Counted from the first letter of the stretch, positions 46,298 to 55,753 are shown. The stretch: DNA of 64,000 bases from Rossellomorea aquimaris TF-12 (GCF_001648555.1 NZ_LQXM01000026.1:237088-301087), one strand, 5' to 3'. The notes: generated by a model not told the origin, from the letters alone. Numbers and translations: made by a program.

Positions 46298-47008
46298 ATG
46301 AAAATGATGGATGCACACGAAATTATTTCTTTTATTCAAAATAGTACAAAGTCAACACCTGTAAAGGTTTATGTTAAAGGTGAATTAGATGGAATCAACT
46401 TTGGTTCATCCTCACAAACGTTTCTTCAAGGCAATACAGGTGTAGTATTTGGAGAATGGAGTGAGTTATCTACCATTCTTGAAGAGAATAAAGATAAAAT
46501 AGAAGACTATGTTCTGGAAAATGATCGTCGTAATTCGGCCATACCTTTGTTAGACCTTAAGGGAGTAAAAGCACGAATTGAGCCAGGAGCGATTATTCGT
46601 GATCAGGTTGAAATTGGTGATAATGCCGTTATCATGATGGGTTCAGTTATTAATATTGGTTCCGTTGTAGGTGCGGGAACCATGATTGATATGAATGTAG
46701 TACTAGGTGGAAGAGCTACTGTCGGTAAGAATTGTCATATCGGAGCAGGTGCAGTACTGGCTGGAGTTATTGAGCCGCCTTCTGCTAAGCCTGTTATCAT
46801 TGAAGATGATGTTGTAATAGGAGCAAATGCAGTCGTATTAGAAGGGGTAACAGTAGGGAAGGGTTCCGTAGTTGCAGCTGGAGCAGTCGTTGTCGATGAT
46901 GTACCTCCATATACCGTGGTTGCAGGTACACCTGCCAAAAAGTTAAAAGATATTGATGAAAAGACAAAATCTAAAACAGAGATTAAACAAGAACTACGTC
47001 AACTTTAA
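46298..47008 (+). CDS. dapH: Tetrahydrodipicolinate N-acetyltransferase DapH
   Basis: 236 residues. The C-terminal left-handed beta helix is built from hexapeptide repeats ([20 protein letters not shown] through [13 protein letters not shown], about 90-215); the N-terminal domain is helical. It acetylates tetrahydrodipicolinate in the acetyl branch to diaminopimelate and lysine. GGAGGG precedes ATG 46298. dapL follows, and PatA at 22.6 kb may supply the intervening step. Confidence 0.95.
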   Translation: MKMMDAHEIISFIQNSTKSTPVKVYVKGELDGINFGSSSQTFLQGNTGVVFGEWSELSTILEENKDKIEDYVLENDRRNSAIPLLDLKGVKARIEPGAIIRDQVEIGDNAVIMMGSVINIGSVVGAGTMIDMNVVLGGRATVGKNCHIGAGAVLAGVIEPPSAKPVIIEDDVVIGANAVVLEGVTVGKGSVVAAGAVVVDDVPPYTVVAGTPAKKLKDIDEKTKSKTEIKQELRQL

Positions 47009-47033
47009 TTGATTTACATCGCTTACCTTATAG

Positions 47034-47082
47034 AAGAAAAGAACGGACGAATATAAGAACCCTTTTCGTCTGTTCTTTTCTT
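47034..47082 (+). terminator. Hairpin between dapH and dapL
   Basis: 18-bp stem AAGAAAAGAACGGACGAA with its complement (one G-T pair), 13-nt loop, ending TTTTCTT. It may partly terminate between dapH and dapL or stabilise the dapH message. Confidence 0.6.
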
Positions 47083-47110
47083 GTACTGTCATATTGTTAG
47101 GAGGAGAAGC

Positions 47111-48238
47111 ATGTCTAATGTAGATTATAAAAAAATAAGAAGAGATCTCCACCAAATTCCCGAGTTAGGATTCCAAGAGCATAAAACCCAGCAATACTTA
47201 ATGAATTATATTTCCTCTATGCCTTCAGACCGGTTTGAAATGAAGACTTGGAAGACGGGAATTTTTGTAAAAGTGCATGGTACAAAGCCTTCAAGAATGA
47301 TTGGATATCGTGGCGATATTGATGGATTGCCTATTCAAGAAGAGACTGGATTAGGTTTCCCCTCTGAACATGAAGGTAAAATGCATGCATGTGGTCATGA
47401 TTTTCATATGACGATTGAGTTAGGAGTTCTTACTCACTTTATTCAACACCCAATCGAAGATGACATACTCTTTATCTTTCAACCTGCAGAGGAAGGACCT
47501 GGTGGTGCACAGCCCATGCTTGAAAGTGACATCATGAAAGAGTGGAAACCGGACGTAATCTTTGCCTTACATATTGCTCCTGAGTATGAAGTCGGGACAG
47601 TGGCAATCAAAGAAGGGCTTTTATTTGCTAATACTTCTGAATTGTTCATTGAGTTTAAAGGAAAAGGTGGGCACGCAGCATACCCTCACCAAACAAAAGA
47701 TATGATCGTTGTAGCATCTTCATTTGTCACCCAGCTTCAATCGATCGTCTCACGAAACGTGGACCCTTTGGATAGTGCTGTGATTACTGTTGGAAAAATG
47801 GAAAGCGGAACGGTCCAAAATATAATTGCTGAAACAGCTAAGCTGGAGGGGACGATTCGAACTCTTTCTCCCAAATCCATGATCAATGTAAAAAATAGAT
47901 TAGAAGCTTTAATTGAAGGAATGAAAATTAGCTATGACTGTAATATACATATTGATTATGGAAGCATGTATTGCCAGGTCTATAATGACCCTGAATGGAC
48001 AAAAGATTTTATTTCGTTTGTAGAGTCTGCTGATAAAGGGAACCTTGTCATTTGTAAAGAAGCTATGACCGGAGAGGACTTTGGATATATGCTGGAAGAA
48101 ATCCCGGGATTCATGTTTTGGCTAGGAGTAGACTCTCAATATGGTCTGCATCATTCAAAATTAGACCCTAATGAAGATGCCATTGATTTTGCCATTGGTC
48201 TAATGAGTGACTATATAGGCAATCTGAAAAACCTCTAA
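47111..48238 (+). CDS. dapL: N-acetyldiaminopimelate deacetylase DapL-type (YkuR)
   Basis: 375 residues, M20 zinc amidohydrolase. [15 protein letters not shown] holds the first metal aspartate, [10 protein letters not shown] the histidines, EEGPGGAQ the catalytic glutamate, and [11 protein letters not shown] the late histidine. It removes acetyl from N-acetyl-LL-diaminopimelate. The frame extends to 47081 inside the hairpin, but AGGAGGAGAAGC places the start at ATG 47111, giving the usual length. The name follows UniProt-style use for B. subtilis YkuR. Confidence 0.9.
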   Translation: MSNVDYKKIRRDLHQIPELGFQEHKTQQYLMNYISSMPSDRFEMKTWKTGIFVKVHGTKPSRMIGYRGDIDGLPIQEETGLGFPSEHEGKMHACGHDFHMTIELGVLTHFIQHPIEDDILFIFQPAEEGPGGAQPMLESDIMKEWKPDVIFALHIAPEYEVGTVAIKEGLLFANTSELFIEFKGKGGHAAYPHQTKDMIVVASSFVTQLQSIVSRNVDPLDSAVITVGKMESGTVQNIIAETAKLEGTIRTLSPKSMINVKNRLEALIEGMKISYDCNIHIDYGSMYCQVYNDPEWTKDFISFVESADKGNLVICKEAMTGEDFGYMLEEIPGFMFWLGVDSQYGLHHSKLDPNEDAIDFAIGLMSDYIGNLKNL

Positions 48239-48244
48239 TGACAT

Positions 48245-48278
48245 AAAAGATGGGCTTACGTGTGTGAGCCCATCTTTT
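48245..48278. terminator. Bidirectional terminator between dapL and ykuT
   Basis: Perfect 12-bp stem AAAAGATGGGCT / AGCCCATCTTTT. Confidence 0.85.
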
Positions 48279-48283
48279 TCGTA

Positions 48284-49159
48284 TTATTGTTCTTTTTTCT
48301 CAATATAAACTTGGTGTGGGAAAGGAATTTCGATCCCATTTTGATCTAATGCTTCTTTTAAAGCTTTTCGAAGCTTACGTTCTACTCCCCATTGTTCCAT
48401 GTTTTTGGTTTTACAAAGAACTCGTAATACAACATCAGAAGCACCAAGAGTTTGGACACCAAGGACGTTTGGTCCGTCTACAATATTGTCGTCTTCTTGT
48501 GAAATTTGATCACAAACCTGTTGGAGAACGACCATGGCTTTATCAATGTCATCATCATACGAAATCCCGATATCTACAAGTGCTCTCATGTTTCCTCTAG
48601 AATGATTGCTTAAGCTTGTGATCTCTCTATTAGGAACATAATGCAAAGTGCCGTCAAATCCTCGAATATGAGTCGTTCTTAATCCAACTTCTTCAACAAT
48701 TCCTGAAAAACTTCCCGTTGTAACATAGTCACCAACATCTACTTGTTTTTCTAAAAGAATAAAAAATCCTGTTACGACATCACTAACTAATCCTTGTGCT
48801 CCAAAACCGACAGCCAGACCGATAATTCCAGCTCCTGCTAAAATTGCGGTTACTTCAATCCCGAAAATTTGTAGTATAGTAACAAAGAATATAAAGATAA
48901 GTACATAACCTACAATGTTCTTTGAAAGGCTCTCCAGGGTTTGTGCGCGGCCTTCAGATACATCTTTTCGTTCACGATACTTTTGGAAAATTCTTTTAAG
49001 AACCCTATTAGCAGCAACTTTAACAAGTATAAAAGCAATCCAAATAGCTAACAATTGTAAAGCGCCGATTCCAATCGTTACAAGTAATCCATTCCAATTA
49101 AAATTGGTAATCCGATCACCCAGTACATTCATTCCTAGTATGTAATTCAAACAAATCAT
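48284..49159 (-). CDS. ykuT: Small-conductance mechanosensitive channel, YkuT-like
   Basis: 291 residues. Three TM segments (about 24-46, 78-98, 102-128); the last has the Gly/Ala-rich pore helix AGAGIIGLAVGFGAQGLVSDVVTG. The MscS beta and C-terminal domains follow (VGDYVTTGSFSGIVEEVGLRTTHIRGFDG). It opens on hypo-osmotic shock. Start uncertain among ATG 49159, TTG at codon 4 and ATG at codon 10. Confidence 0.88.
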   Translation of the reverse strand: MICLNYILGMNVLGDRITNFNWNGLLVTIGIGALQLLAIWIAFILVKVAANRVLKRIFQKYRERKDVSEGRAQTLESLSKNIVGYVLIFIFFVTILQIFGIEVTAILAGAGIIGLAVGFGAQGLVSDVVTGFFILLEKQVDVGDYVTTGSFSGIVEEVGLRTTHIRGFDGTLHYVPNREITSLSNHSRGNMRALVDIGISYDDDIDKAMVVLQQVCDQISQEDDNIVDGPNVLGVQTLGASDVVLRVLCKTKNMEQWGVERKLRKALKEALDQNGIEIPFPHQVYIEKKEQ

Positions 49160-49377
49160 CCTTTCACCTTTACTACTAATGTTTAAATTGAACGATTATA
49201 GTATACACAAAACTATATGGGTTATGTCAAAGGTGCAACCCTTAAAGTGCATATTGTTTTATTCCCCTGGGGAGAAATGATAAACTCTATATGTCGTCTG
49301 ATTAACTACATATCAGTAGATGTAAGAGTAAATGTTGGTGATTAGGGCAAAACAAATAGGGGATTAGAAAAGGTTAA

Positions 49378-49409
49378 TTATAATGATTTTAATCTTACAA
49401 TTATTATAA
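49378..49409. promoter_or_regulatory. Two tandem PerR-box-like operators before ykuU
   Basis: TTATAATGATTTTAA (49378-49392) and TTACAATTATTATAA (49395-49409) each match the 7-1-7 PerR consensus TTATAATNATTATAA with one mismatch and are 17 bp apart centre to centre. The Fur core would need TGATAAT/ATTATCA instead. They sit directly upstream of the -35. Confidence 0.6.
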
Positions 49410-49416
49410 TTTGATA

Positions 49417-49445
49417 TTGACTAAAATTAACTAATCCTTTATAAT
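49417..49445 (+). promoter_or_regulatory. Sigma-A promoter of ykuU
   Basis: TTGACT at 49417-49422, 17-bp spacer, perfect TATAAT at 49440-49445. The rest of the 373-bp gap (49160-49532) holds a 5' leader of about 80 nt and AT-rich sequence. Confidence 0.75.
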
Positions 49446-49532
49446 GGAAATCGTGAGTCAGAAAGGGCAGACAATCTTGTCTCTCCCTTACTCAAGATAA
49501 TTTAACATAAAACTCATTGGAGGGATTTATTC

Positions 49533-50075
49533 ATGGCTGAACGCATGGTAGGTAAACAAGCTCCTCGTTTTGAAATGGACGCTGTAATGCCAAACAAAGA
49601 ATTCGGTAAGGTATCACTTGAAGAAAACATGAAAAACGGAAAGTGGACAGTATTGTTCTTCTATCCAATGGACTTCACTTTTGTATGTCCAACTGAAATT
49701 ACGGCAATGTCAGACCGTTACGATGAGTTCGAAGATTTAGATGCTGAAGTTATCGGTGTTTCAACAGATACTATTCATACACACTTAGCTTGGATCAATA
49801 CAGATCGTAAAGAGAATGGTCTAGGTGAATTAAAATATCCATTAGCAGCAGATACTAATCACAGTTTATCTCGCGATTATGGTGTACTTATTGAAGAAGA
49901 GGGTGTAGCCCTTCGCGGTCTATACATTATCAGCCCTGAAGGAGAAATGCAGTACCAAACAGTATTCCACAACAACATTGGACGTGACGTGGAAGAAACG
50001 CTTCGTGTACTACAAGCTCTTCAAACAGGTGGTCTTTGCCCAGCAAACTGGAAGCCAGGACAAAAAACTTTATAA
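49533..50075 (+). CDS. ykuU: 2-Cys peroxiredoxin YkuU
   Basis: 180 residues. Peroxidatic cysteine in FYPMDFTFVCPTE (about 52), resolving cysteine in GGLCPANWKPGQ (about 170), the typical 2-Cys plan. It reduces peroxides, probably using thioredoxin-like YkuV encoded next, separated by a terminator. GGAGGG precedes ATG 49533. Codon use looks unusually regular, as in highly expressed genes. Confidence 0.93.
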   Translation: MAERMVGKQAPRFEMDAVMPNKEFGKVSLEENMKNGKWTVLFFYPMDFTFVCPTEITAMSDRYDEFEDLDAEVIGVSTDTIHTHLAWINTDRKENGLGELKYPLAADTNHSLSRDYGVLIEEEGVALRGLYIISPEGEMQYQTVFHNNIGRDVEETLRVLQALQTGGLCPANWKPGQKTL

Positions 50076-50088
50076 GTTTCAAATGAAT

Positions 50089-50115
50089 AAAGGCCTAACC
50101 GTTTGTTAGGCCTTT
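50089..50115 (+). terminator. Terminator after ykuU
   Basis: Stem AAAGGCCTAAC / GTTAGGCCTTT, 5-nt loop, T run. Confidence 0.88.
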
Positions 50116-50217
50116 TTCATGTTTCCATGTTTATAATGTACTTTTTTAAATTGTATCATGAGTGCAAAACGGTAAAGAATAATTTAAAAGAACCAATAAT
50201 TTAAAGGAGGAGTTATT

Positions 50218-50673
50218 ATGAGACTTCGTGAACCTATGCCAGCATTACAGGGGGCAACAGAATGGTTGAATGGAGAACGATCAAAGGAAGATTTAGTTGG
50301 AGATAAACCAACGCTTATTCACTTTTGGTCTATTAGTTGTCACTTATGTAAGGAGGCTATGCCTCAGGTAAATGAATTCAGAGACAATTACAGCGATAAG
50401 TTAAATGTTGTTGCTGTCCACATGCCACGTTCAGAGGACGACCTGGATCTTGATGAAATCAAGAAAGTGGCAGCAGAGCATGACATCACTCAACCAATCT
50501 TTGTGGATTCTGAGCACAAATTAACGGACGCATTTGAGAATCAATATGTACCTGCTTATTATGTGTTTGACAAAGAAGGAAACCTTCGTCATTTCCAAGC
50601 CGGAGGAAGCGGGATGAAAATGTTAGAAAAACGTGTGAACAGGGTTTTAGATGAAATAGAAAAAAGTGAATAA
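50218..50673 (+). CDS. ykuV: Thiol-disulfide oxidoreductase YkuV
   Basis: 151 residues, thioredoxin fold with WSISCHLCKEAMP (CHLC), cis-Pro in VPAYYVF and FQAGGSGMKMLEKRVNRVL. Cytosolic, no signal. It matches B. subtilis YkuV, a thioredoxin-like reductant. A second copy is at 27386. AAAGGAGGAG precedes ATG 50218. Confidence 0.92.
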   Translation: MRLREPMPALQGATEWLNGERSKEDLVGDKPTLIHFWSISCHLCKEAMPQVNEFRDNYSDKLNVVAVHMPRSEDDLDLDEIKKVAAEHDITQPIFVDSEHKLTDAFENQYVPAYYVFDKEGNLRHFQAGGSGMKMLEKRVNRVLDEIEKSE

Positions 50674-50687
50674 TACCTTTTATGGAG

Positions 50688-50715
50688 AAAAGATCGGTCA
50701 TTAGACCGATCTTTT
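50688..50715 (+). terminator. Terminator after ykuV
   Basis: Perfect 12-bp stem AAAAGATCGGTC / GACCGATCTTTT, ATTA loop, T run. Confidence 0.9.
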
Positions 50716-50870
50716 TTTACTGGATTATTTTTAACATAAATAAGAATAGTAAGACTAAATGAATAATTCATAAAAAAGTAAAAAATTCTAAAAAAAGGGT
50801 AGATAATTATTTCGAAAACCGATATATTTATTTATACGTCGTTTTTGCAACAAGGGAAGGGAGAGAGACT

Positions 50871-52625
50871 ATGGAAACGTTTAAGAAATTAAAAGGCTTT
50901 TATTGGCCATATAAAAAGTACTTTATTATTTCAATGTTCTTTTTGATATTTGTAACAGGAATTACAGTCGTTTATCCAATGATTTTACAAATAACGATTG
51001 ATGATGTCATTTTAAAAGGGGAATACGAGTGGATTCCTTATCTTGCTTTTGGATTTATTGGAATTATGGTGATTAAAGGCATTACCACTTTTATTCAACA
51101 ATATTATGGAGACTTATTTGGAATTACGTCTGTATATCGCTTACGTAATGAATTGTATGAGAAGCTTCAGTTCTTGCCCTTTAGATATTATGACAATGCT
51201 AAAACGGGAGATCTAATGTCTCGTTTAACGGCAGATGTGGAAGCGTTTCGCTTTTTCTTATCTTTTGGTTTTTCAGAACTATTACGATTCTTTCTTTTAA
51301 TTACTGTTAGCTTTGGAGTAATGTTTTATTATTCTCCTTCATTGACTTTTGTCACCCTCGTTTCATTACCATTTTTAGCAATTGCCGTTTATAAATTTGA
51401 TAAAGCTGTTCATCCCGCCTTTCGAGGAATTAGAAAATCGTTTGGTAAGCTGAATACAAACGTACAAGAAAATATAAGTGGTATCAATACGGTGAAGTCT
51501 CTTTCTAGAGAGGATTTTCAAATTAATAAATTTAATCAATCCAATGGAGATTACAAGGACAAATACTTATTCACATCAGATATTTGGTCAAAATACTTCC
51601 CTCTCATGGAGTTTTTAGGGAATATAAGTGTCGTGACTCTCCTTGCCTATGGTGGATATTTAGTGATGAATGGAAACCTTCAACCGGGTGAGTTAGTCGC
51701 ATTTTATAGCCTAGTGTGGTATATCATTTGGCCTATTATGAATCTAGGTTTTACAATTAATTTGTTTTCTCAGTCAAAAGCTTCCGGAGAACGTTTGTTA
51801 GAGATCTTAGAAGCCGATGAAGAAATCATAGACCGTTCTGACGTTGTTAATGTAGAACGAATGAAGGGTGAAGTAGAATTCAAACATGTTTCATTAAATT
51901 ATGCGGTTCACGATGAAGCAGCATTAGAAGACATCTCATTTAAAGCAGAACCAGGTAAAGTAATCGGCTTAATCGGGAGTACTGGATCAGGGAAAACAAG
52001 TATTACTCAATTAATCACTCGTTTTTATGAACCAGATGATGGAGAGATATTGATAGATGGAAGAGATGTAAAAGATTATTCTTTAAAATCACTTCGGAAA
52101 AATATTGGATTTGTTCTTCAAGAATCATTCTTATTCTCATCTACTATAAAAGCGAATATATCATATGGACGCCCTGAAGCCACAATGGATGATATCATTG
52201 AAGCGGCAAAACGGGCACAAGCACATGAATTTATTACAGAGCTTCCAGATGGATACGATACCAAATTAGGGGAAAGAGGACTTGGTCTCTCAGGAGGACA
52301 AAAACAAAGGATTGCGATAGCTAGGGCAATATGTACAGATCCATCTATTATTATTCTTGATGATGCAACAAGTGCCGTTGATATGGAAACTGAATTTAGG
52401 ATTCAGCAAGCACTAAAAGAAGTCATGTCAGATAGAACGACATTTATTATTGCTCATCGTATTTCATCATTAAAACATGCAGATGAAATTTTAGTATTAG
52501 AAGATGGAAAAATCGTAGAGAGAGGGGTCCACGATTACTTATTAAACAATAACGGACCTTACCAACGAATATATGATATTCAGTACAAAGATCAAAAAAA
52601 GATACTACAAACTCAAGAAAGGTAG
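50871..52625 (+). CDS. yknU: ABC exporter half-transporter YknU (degenerate-site subunit)
   Basis: 584 residues: six-TM exporter domain (about 1-310) and ATPase domain (about 335-580). Walker A GSTGSGKTS, signature LSGGQKQR, Walker B IIILDDATSAVD. The catalytic glutamate after Walker B is aspartate, so its own ATP site is expected to be non-hydrolytic. It forms a heterodimer with the next gene. Family of B. subtilis YknU/BmrC; substrate unknown. Confidence 0.88.
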   Translation: METFKKLKGFYWPYKKYFIISMFFLIFVTGITVVYPMILQITIDDVILKGEYEWIPYLAFGFIGIMVIKGITTFIQQYYGDLFGITSVYRLRNELYEKLQFLPFRYYDNAKTGDLMSRLTADVEAFRFFLSFGFSELLRFFLLITVSFGVMFYYSPSLTFVTLVSLPFLAIAVYKFDKAVHPAFRGIRKSFGKLNTNVQENISGINTVKSLSREDFQINKFNQSNGDYKDKYLFTSDIWSKYFPLMEFLGNISVVTLLAYGGYLVMNGNLQPGELVAFYSLVWYIIWPIMNLGFTINLFSQSKASGERLLEILEADEEIIDRSDVVNVERMKGEVEFKHVSLNYAVHDEAALEDISFKAEPGKVIGLIGSTGSGKTSITQLITRFYEPDDGEILIDGRDVKDYSLKSLRKNIGFVLQESFLFSSTIKANISYGRPEATMDDIIEAAKRAQAHEFITELPDGYDTKLGERGLGLSGGQKQRIAIARAICTDPSIIILDDATSAVDMETEFRIQQALKEVMSDRTTFIIAHRISSLKHADEILVLEDGKIVERGVHDYLLNNNGPYQRIYDIQYKDQKKILQTQER

Positions 52626-52634
52626 GTGAGGGGA

Positions 52635-54458
52635 ATGAGAAAGAAGAAGAATGTTAACAAAAGTGTTTTAACCAGATTTCATTATTCAACCGATCAGGTC
52701 ATCGATAAGCCATTTAACTGGGAACAGCTATGGCGCTTACTGACTAATTTGAAGCCATATTCTAAAAAGCTACTTCCCCTTTCGATTATTACCGTTCTTA
52801 TTACAACAGCTATACGATTGGTCATTCCGATATTAATCGGGGTATACACACTCGATAAGGCGATTAGACAAAAGGATGGAGACTTATTATTTACTCTGGT
52901 TAGTGTAATTGCAGGGCTATATGTTCTAAATTACGTAGCGAATGTCCTTCGCATTCGGTGGATGAATCGCTTAGGTCAAGGTGTAATATACGATTTAAGA
53001 AAGCATTTATTTAGTCACGTGCAGTGGCTTTCTCATCGCTTCTTTGATCAACGTTCAGCAGGATCTATTTTAGTTCGAATTATGAATGATATTAATTCTC
53101 TGCAAGAGCTTTTTACAAACGGGGTAATCAATCTATTAATGGATATGCTTCTACTTGTGGGGATTATCGTTATTCTCTTCACGTTAAGTCCTGAATTAAC
53201 ACTGGCTGTCATGGTCATCCTGCCAATCATGTTCTTTATTTCAACAAGCTTACGAAAGAATATCAGAAGATCCTGGCAGATGGTTCGATTAAAGCAGTCA
53301 AAATTAAATTCCCATTTAAATGAAAGCATACAAGGAATTCGTGTTACTCAATCATTTACTCAGGAACAAGAAAATATGGCGTTCTTTGATGGAGTGAACA
53401 CTGAAAACTATGATAGCTGGAAAACTGCAACTAAAAAGAATGCCATGTTCAGACCTCTAGTAGAGTTAACCAATGCCATCGGTACCGCGGTTCTCATCTG
53501 GTACGGTGCTCAGCTCATTCAAAGTGGCTCACTCCAATTAGGAGAATTTGTTTCCTTTGCATTTTATTTAGGAATGTTCTGGGAGCCGATTTCAAGACTA
53601 GGCCAAGTGTACAATCAACTTCTCATCGGTATGGCGTCATCAGAGAGAATTTTCGAATTCCTTGACGAAGAACCAATCGTAAATGAAAAAAGAGACGCAA
53701 TGAACCTTGATCATATCAAAGGAAGAATTCAATTCGAAAATGTTGAGTTTTCCTATGATGATAAACGAAAAGCATTGCAAAACATTCATTTGGAAATGAA
53801 GGCGGGTCAAACAGTGGCATTGGTTGGTCATACTGGTTCTGGGAAAACGACCATTGCAAACCTAATTAGTCGTTTCTACGACCCTACGAAGGGTGAAGTG
53901 AAAATTGATGGTGTTAACCTAAGAGACGTAACGGTATCAAGCCTAAGAAGTCAAATTAGCATTGTGCTTCAAGACACCTTTATCTTCTCAGGAAGCATCA
54001 AAGACAATATTCGCTTCGGAAGACCAGACGCAACCGACGAAGAAGTAAAAAAAGCTGCAGAAGCCATCGGTGCGAATGAATTTATAGAGAAGCTTTCCAA
54101 TGGATATGAAACAGAGGTGGAAGAGCGTGGGAATGTCTTATCCGTTGGAGAAAGACAACTACTCTCCTTCGCAAGGGCACTATTAGCCAATCCAAGAATC
54201 ATCATCTTGGATGAAGCCACAGCATCCATTGATACAGAAACAGAAGTGAAAATCCAAAATGCCCTTAAAAAATTATTGAATGGCCGTACAGCCATCATCA
54301 TTGCTCACCGCTTATCAACGATTCGAGAATCTGATAATATTTTTGTATTAGAACACGGTAGAATCAAAGAATCCGGTAATCACGACGAGTTGATGGAACA
54401 ACAGGGAGACTACTACGAATTAGTAAAATCACAGTTTAAGATGTTAGATGCTATGTGA
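52635..54458 (+). CDS. yknV: ABC exporter half-transporter YknV (catalytic subunit)
   Basis: 607 residues. Six TM segments (about 45-330) and an ATPase domain with Walker A GHTGSGKTT, Walker B IIILDEATASID (normal catalytic Glu) and a variant signature LSVGERQ instead of LSGGQ. The variant signature faces the partner's degenerate site, giving one consensus and one degenerate ATP site as in TM287/288-type pumps. The frame opens at GTG 52626, but GGTGAGGGG points to ATG 52635. Confidence 0.88.
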   Translation: MRKKKNVNKSVLTRFHYSTDQVIDKPFNWEQLWRLLTNLKPYSKKLLPLSIITVLITTAIRLVIPILIGVYTLDKAIRQKDGDLLFTLVSVIAGLYVLNYVANVLRIRWMNRLGQGVIYDLRKHLFSHVQWLSHRFFDQRSAGSILVRIMNDINSLQELFTNGVINLLMDMLLLVGIIVILFTLSPELTLAVMVILPIMFFISTSLRKNIRRSWQMVRLKQSKLNSHLNESIQGIRVTQSFTQEQENMAFFDGVNTENYDSWKTATKKNAMFRPLVELTNAIGTAVLIWYGAQLIQSGSLQLGEFVSFAFYLGMFWEPISRLGQVYNQLLIGMASSERIFEFLDEEPIVNEKRDAMNLDHIKGRIQFENVEFSYDDKRKALQNIHLEMKAGQTVALVGHTGSGKTTIANLISRFYDPTKGEVKIDGVNLRDVTVSSLRSQISIVLQDTFIFSGSIKDNIRFGRPDATDEEVKKAAEAIGANEFIEKLSNGYETEVEERGNVLSVGERQLLSFARALLANPRIIILDEATASIDTETEVKIQNALKKLLNGRTAIIIAHRLSTIRESDNIFVLEHGRIKESGNHDELMEQQGDYYELVKSQFKMLDAM

Positions 54459-54472
54459 GTATAAAAGGGAGG

Positions 54473-54500
54473 CCCCGCACTTTATGGTGTGGGGTTTTTT
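54473..54500 (+). terminator. Terminator after yknV
   Basis: Stem CCCCGCAC / GTGTGGGG with TTTATG loop and six Ts. Confidence 0.85.
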
Positions 54501-54530
54501 GGTGAAGAGAGAGGTATGTCGAATTTTAGT

Positions 54531-54650
54531 GAATGGCAGATATTTTTAGGATAATGGCAGATAAAATTTAAAAGCGGCATATAAAAATATAATATGGCAG
54601 ATATGTGACTATAACGGCAGATAAATAGAAATAATGGCAGATAAAAAATT
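54531..54650. repeat. Six-copy 20-bp-period direct repeat array
   Basis: GGCAGATA (once GGCATATA) starts at 54535, 54556, 54576, 54596, 54616 and 54636, that is intervals of 21, 20, 20, 20 and 20 bp. Copies are usually preceded by ATAAT or similar and often followed by AA. Twenty bp is close to two helical turns, so every copy faces the same side of the DNA. It lies between the yknV terminator and the NERD gene. Confidence 0.9.
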
Positions 54651-54743
54651 CACAATGGAAAGTCTATCAAATGTATAAGAAAAAGAGGGAAATTGATGTA
54701 ACATAGCGAATAATATTTACAACTAAATGAAAGGAGAGAAAAT

Positions 54744-55691
54744 TTGATAATAAAAAATAGGAAAATCCCCTTATCCATCCTCTACAATCAAGCATTAATA
54801 AGAAGAATTTCTCCAGACTCTATTCATCTTCCTCAAATTCAAGCAGACCTTCTTAAATTATGGGCAGGTTACCATGGTGAGTGTAAGGTAGACCGTCATT
54901 TAAGTACAATCGATAATCCTGATTTATTTATCCTCAATGACCTTTGCCTTCCAATTGGATCTACTTTTTTTCAAATCGATTCGTTGATTCTATCTAAATC
55001 ATTTTCAGTGATTATTGAGGTAAAAAATATTGCCGGTGTATTAGAAATAGGTGGTGAGTTTGAACAATTGTCTAGAACAATTAATGGAGAGACTACTGGA
55101 TTTACAAATCCATTATCTCAAGCTAAACGGTATAAAATTCATCTGCTTCACTGGATGAAAATGAAAAAGATACCTATGCTTCCTGTTGAATATTTAGTTG
55201 TTTTCACCAATTCATCTTCTATTTTAAATTCAATGAAAAATAGTCAAAACAACTTAAAAAGAATCATTAGAGTAGAAAACCTAGTTCCAACATTTATGTC
55301 ATTACAACAAAAATATTCTATTGTTCATTTGATTAATAAACAATTAAAGAGATTAACCAATCTTTTAAATAAAAGCCATATTCAATATCCAAATAATATG
55401 ACTGAAGAAAAAATTATTAAAGGAGTGCAATGCACATCCTGTCTAGAATTTTCCATGATTAGAAACCAATCTTCTTGGTTTTGTCCAAATTGTGAAATCT
55501 ATGATAAAAAAGCACATGAACAGGCGATTTATGATTATTTACTATTAAAACACCCCACAATTAATAATAAAAAAGCCAGAGAATTTCTTAGAGTGGATTC
55601 CCCAAAGGTTATCCACCGATTACTAAACAACATGAACTTAGCTAGTAGAGGAGAAAAGAAAGCCAGAGTATACTTCCTTCCAGATTATTAA
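54744..55691 (+). CDS. NERD-domain nuclease-like protein with zinc ribbon
   Basis: 315 residues. NERD domain at about 40-165: HGECKVDRHL near residue 48, then FQIDSLI and VIIEVKN, i.e. the D..ExK catalytic pattern of PD-(D/E)xK nucleases. A zinc ribbon follows (CTSC about 231-234, CPNC about 250-253), then a C-terminal helical region KKAREFLRVDSPKVIHRLLNNM that looks like a DNA-binding HTH. TTG start at 54744 after AAAGGAGAG. Biological role unknown. It sits about 100 bp downstream of the 20-bp repeat array, which might be its operator or target. Confidence 0.78.
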   Translation: MIIKNRKIPLSILYNQALIRRISPDSIHLPQIQADLLKLWAGYHGECKVDRHLSTIDNPDLFILNDLCLPIGSTFFQIDSLILSKSFSVIIEVKNIAGVLEIGGEFEQLSRTINGETTGFTNPLSQAKRYKIHLLHWMKMKKIPMLPVEYLVVFTNSSSILNSMKNSQNNLKRIIRVENLVPTFMSLQQKYSIVHLINKQLKRLTNLLNKSHIQYPNNMTEEKIIKGVQCTSCLEFSMIRNQSSWFCPNCEIYDKKAHEQAIYDYLLLKHPTINNKKAREFLRVDSPKVIHRLLNNMNLASRGEKKARVYFLPDY

Positions 55692-55753
55692 CCCCTAAGC
55701 AACATAATTGCAATCAACATCCGAAACTACTAAAATTAGACACGAATAAATGT

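Noticed and set aside
54531..54650. CRISPR array
   Set aside because: The conserved unit is only about 8-13 bases at 20-bp period, so there is no room for spacers, and no cas gene is present.
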